From DATFAS01 sp035254305 (GTDB taxonomy: Bacteria > Bacillota > Bacilli > Aneurinibacillales > RAOX-1), in the NCBI GenBank assembly GCA_035254305.1, contig DATFAS010000253.1, forward strand, positions 1 to 14,252: a stretch of DNA of 14,252 bases, in the 5' to 3' direction. A program made the position numbers and the translations under genes. The notes under the pieces were generated by a model, which saw only the letters and a list, made by a program, of their open reading frames with translations, searched no databases and was not told the DNA's origin. This document shows, piece by piece, positions 12,677-14,252 of the stretch; within the stretch, counting starts at the first letter, position 1, and every line of letters starts with the position of its first letter.

Positions 12677-13162
12677 ATGATGGATGCAGTTGATTTCATC
12701 TCACTGATCTTGGTTGTTTCATTTTCTATTTACTTTGGATGGCTAGCAGCTAAATTAAAAGCAGAAATCTCTCCAGTCATTGCAATGAGAATGACCATGT
12801 TCAATGCAATGATGTCCGGTGTTATTGTCGGAACCATTATAGGAATGATTATGATGAAAATGTTTTTACCAACCATTATTGGCATACTGATTGGTATAAC
12901 TGTAGGTTTTGGGGTAGGGAAAAGCTTCGGCTTAGCCGTTGTGATGGATGGAATAATGTCAGGAATTATGGGCGGAATGATGGGTACCATGCTCGGTGTG
13001 ATGATTATGGGAGATCATCCTACTCAACTCATATTGTTCCTCGATCTTATCTATCTTGCTATGATGGCGGCATTATGGAAATGGATCTTTCAAAAAAAGC
13101 CTCAACAAAAGGCACAAACCATTGTAGAATCATCTGAATTACTCCATTCAAAGGTATTATAG
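12677..13162 (+). CDS. Methionine/glycine-rich integral membrane protein of unknown function
   Basis: A 161-residue membrane protein with about five hydrophobic segments (near 7-24, 42-60, 63-80, 84-112, 116-136) and a basic cytoplasmic-type tail (QKKPQQKAQ). Methionine is very high, 21 of 161 residues (13%), with Gly-x-x-x-Gly-like helix packing patterns (MMSGVIVGTIIGMIMMKM, GIMSGIMGGMMGTMLGVM). Two similar Gly/Met helices suggest an internal repeat. Clustered membrane Met can bind Cu(I), and a copper enzyme (ba3 oxidase) is encoded nearby, but this is speculation; I recognise no family. ATG ATG start; GAGAGGGTG lies about 10 bases upstream. Own promoter and strong terminator, so a single-gene unit. 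The coding call is secure: a coherent membrane topology and all expected signals. Confidence 0.85.
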   Translation: MMDAVDFISLILVVSFSIYFGWLAAKLKAEISPVIAMRMTMFNAMMSGVIVGTIIGMIMMKMFLPTIIGILIGITVGFGVGKSFGLAVVMDGIMSGIMGGMMGTMLGVMIMGDHPTQLILFLDLIYLAMMAALWKWIFQKKPQQKAQTIVESSELLHSKVL

Positions 13163-13165
13163 GAT

Positions 13166-13192
13166 GGGATAGCAGCAGCTATCCCTTTTTTT
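13166..13192 (+). terminator. terminator of the Met-rich membrane protein gene
   Basis: GGGATAGC-agca-GCTATCCC (13166-13185), then seven T (13186-13192). A textbook intrinsic terminator three bases after the stop codon. It lies between convergent genes, but the T-tract serves only the + strand. Confidence 0.95.
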
Positions 13193-13193
13193 C

Positions 13194-14018
13194 TTATTCT
13201 ACATTCACCTTAGAAGGATGGATCCATAAGGATCCAAAATCAGTCCTAACCTTATACCAATCCTCATATTTTTCCTCCACTTGCACAGTTTGTGGAGCCA
13301 ATGCTGTTTCCGCCCGTTGATCAGGGACAGGTTGATTATACAGGGGAACCATCTGTACAAGCTTGATTTTTTTCTTATAAGGAACAGGCTTACCCGTTAG
13401 CACAAGGCAATCTGGAATCCATAAATCTCCTTGGAATGTATGGATATGGTACCAGTTTCCCCATTTTTCATAGGCTCGAATGATTTGTGGACCCAATTGG
13501 TAAGTTGTTGCCGCTTCAAGATCAGGCTGCCAATATAATCCCGTATTTTCTACAATAGTTAGATTTTTATCGATGGATTCTTTTTTAGGAACAGGCATTT
13601 CAACAGCATCATCATAAAGCATATAGAAGGAATCACGTGAAGCTGTAATCCAAACAGGTGTTTCAAGTGGTATTTGTTCGGATAACCAAGCCATATCTTG
13701 AGGTGACAATAGGATGGATTGCCCAGAATCTGTCTGGTTCCCTGAAGTAATTCCAAATAGCTTTCCATCAGTCCCCTTAGCATTCACACCTAGCCATGTT
13801 TTGTCTTTTTTCAGTACAACGAGAACTTTCCCTGTAAGATACAATTCCTTCTTATTTAGAATAGAAAGCTCACGAATTAATTGACTATGATTGAATAGGG
13901 CCAGTTTATTTTTATAGCGATTTATAATGATTAGATAATCTGGATCTGGTGTTGCATAGACGTAAGAAGAGGAAAAAACCAAAGAAAACAACATAAGGAT
14001 GGTTATACATAGTTTCAA
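13194..14018 (-). CDS. Secreted pseudo-L,D-transpeptidase (YkuD-like) with two SH3-like domains
   Basis: A 274-residue exported protein. Signal peptide 1-22 (basic start, hydrophobic core, VYA cleavage site). Residues about 27-124 follow the YkuD L,D-transpeptidase pattern: YLIIINRYKNKLALF like the usual first strand, WLGVNAKGTDGKLFGI, then LSPQDMAWLSEQIPLETPVWI like the usual RLSNEDxxWLYExxPxGTPVxI. The catalytic parts are changed: GIHGTN reads GITSGN (H to T91), and SHGCIRL reads SGQSILL (Cys to S101, His to G99, Arg to L103). Two SH3-like modules follow (about 155-207 and 218-272), with matching GNWYHIHTFQGDLWIP and EDWYKVRTDFGSLWIHP. The start is TTG, after GAGGTGAG; an in-frame stop directly precedes it. 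Likely a cell-wall-binding, non-catalytic protein. The YkuD link is by eye; export and SH3 repeats are more secure. Confidence 0.75.
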   Translation of the reverse strand: MKLCITILMLFSLVFSSSYVYATPDPDYLIIINRYKNKLALFNHSQLIRELSILNKKELYLTGKVLVVLKKDKTWLGVNAKGTDGKLFGITSGNQTDSGQSILLSPQDMAWLSEQIPLETPVWITASRDSFYMLYDDAVEMPVPKKESIDKNLTIVENTGLYWQPDLEAATTYQLGPQIIRAYEKWGNWYHIHTFQGDLWIPDCLVLTGKPVPYKKKIKLVQMVPLYNQPVPDQRAETALAPQTVQVEEKYEDWYKVRTDFGSLWIHPSKVNVE

Positions 14019-14115
14019 TCATCTCACCTCATGTTTATTTTTTACTTTCCCCTCTCTATAATGATCGGTAAATTTATCCCATTCCAAAGGAAGTTTCGAG
14101 ATTATGTAATGAGAT

Positions 14116-14144
14116 TTTACAATTCAAACAATATCTGATATTAT
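14116..14144 (+). promoter_or_regulatory. sigma-A promoter of the shikimate kinase gene
   Basis: TTTACA (14116-14121), a 17-base spacer ending in TGA, then TATTAT (14139-14144): a good promoter with an extended -10. The start point is near 14151, about 41 bases before the ATG. Confidence 0.75.
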
Positions 14145-14191
14145 GCGAATAGTTTTAATGAGTAAACAGAGGGAAGTGAGTTTTTTCAAAG

Positions 14192-14252
14192 ATGAGAGAG
14201 ATATCTCTTCGAGAGAAAAATATCGTTTTTATTGGCTTCATGGGAACAGGCA
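14192..14252 (+). CDS. aroK: Shikimate kinase, N-terminal fragment cut by window edge
   Basis: Only the first 20 codons are visible, reading MREISLREKNIVFIGFMGTG. NIVFIGFMGTG is the typical first strand and P-loop start of shikimate kinases (GFMGTGKT), which phosphorylate shikimate with ATP in aromatic amino-acid synthesis. The next residues, expected to be K-[ST], lie outside. GAGGGAAGTGAG precedes the ATG and a good promoter lies upstream. Another P-loop kinase is possible, but the F-x-G-F-M-G-T-G signature strongly favours AroK. Truncated by the window edge, not by mutation. Confidence 0.8.
   Translation, partial: MREISLREKNIVFIGFMGTG

Noticed and set aside
1..14252. Mobile element, prophage, CRISPR or toxin-antitoxin content
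   Set aside because: No transposase, integrase, terminal inverted repeats, spacer-repeat array or toxin-antitoxin pair was seen on either strand. Gene order and signals look like ordinary chromosome.

Overview
The window looks like chromosomal DNA of an aerobic or facultative low-GC Bacillota, order Bacillales. The reasons are AT-rich intergenic DNA, strong GGAGG-type ribosome binding sites, frequent GTG/TTG starts, a class C Mn-dependent pyrophosphatase very close to Bacillus PpaC, a Bacillus-type single-cluster ferredoxin, and a PspA-like protein with a small membrane partner. I see no rRNA, tRNA, CRISPR array, transposase or phage gene. The content is housekeeping plus redox/respiratory accessory genes.

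Layout. (1) 53-2780: a LacI-family repressor gene (+) converges on uxaA, altronate dehydratase (-). The uxaA promoter carries a perfect CG-centred 16-bp palindrome over its predicted start point, the likely operator. (2) 2843-4723 (-): an operon for a small Asn/Ser/Thr-rich membrane-anchored protein, an ApbE-type flavin transferase and a ferric-reductase-like membrane cytochrome b. It is divergent from (3) 4882-6922 (+), an OmpR-family response regulator and sensor kinase. (4) 6950-7996 (-): a His-rich two-TM protein and a PspA/LiaH-like protein. (5) 8119-9051 (-): ppaC. (6) 9231-11502 (-): a ba3-type (B-family) cytochrome oxidase operon, including a 41-codon GTG-start gene for the tiny subunit IIa. 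(7) 11682-12533: a cupin gene (-) divergent from a ferredoxin gene (+). (8) 12677-13162 (+): a Met-rich membrane protein. (9) 13194-14018 (-): a secreted protein that looks like an L,D-transpeptidase without its catalytic residues, followed by two SH3-like modules. (10) 14192 to the right edge (+): the first 20 codons of a probable shikimate kinase.

The most coherent signal is regulatory. The cupin/ferredoxin intergenic region has two perfect TTGAT-N4-ATCAA (FNR/ANR-type) boxes. Each lies at -41.5 from a predicted promoter, one for each divergent gene. The ba3 oxidase promoter has a TGTG-N8-CACA site, also at -41.5. All three promoters have poor -35 elements, as expected for class II activation by a Crp/Fnr-family protein. 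The oxidase, cupin and ferredoxin may therefore form a local low-oxygen regulon whose regulator lies outside the window.

All positions were read by eye. Family assignments rest on remembered motifs, not database searches. Start codons were revised where the ribosome binding site required it (sensor kinase, ppaC, cupin).
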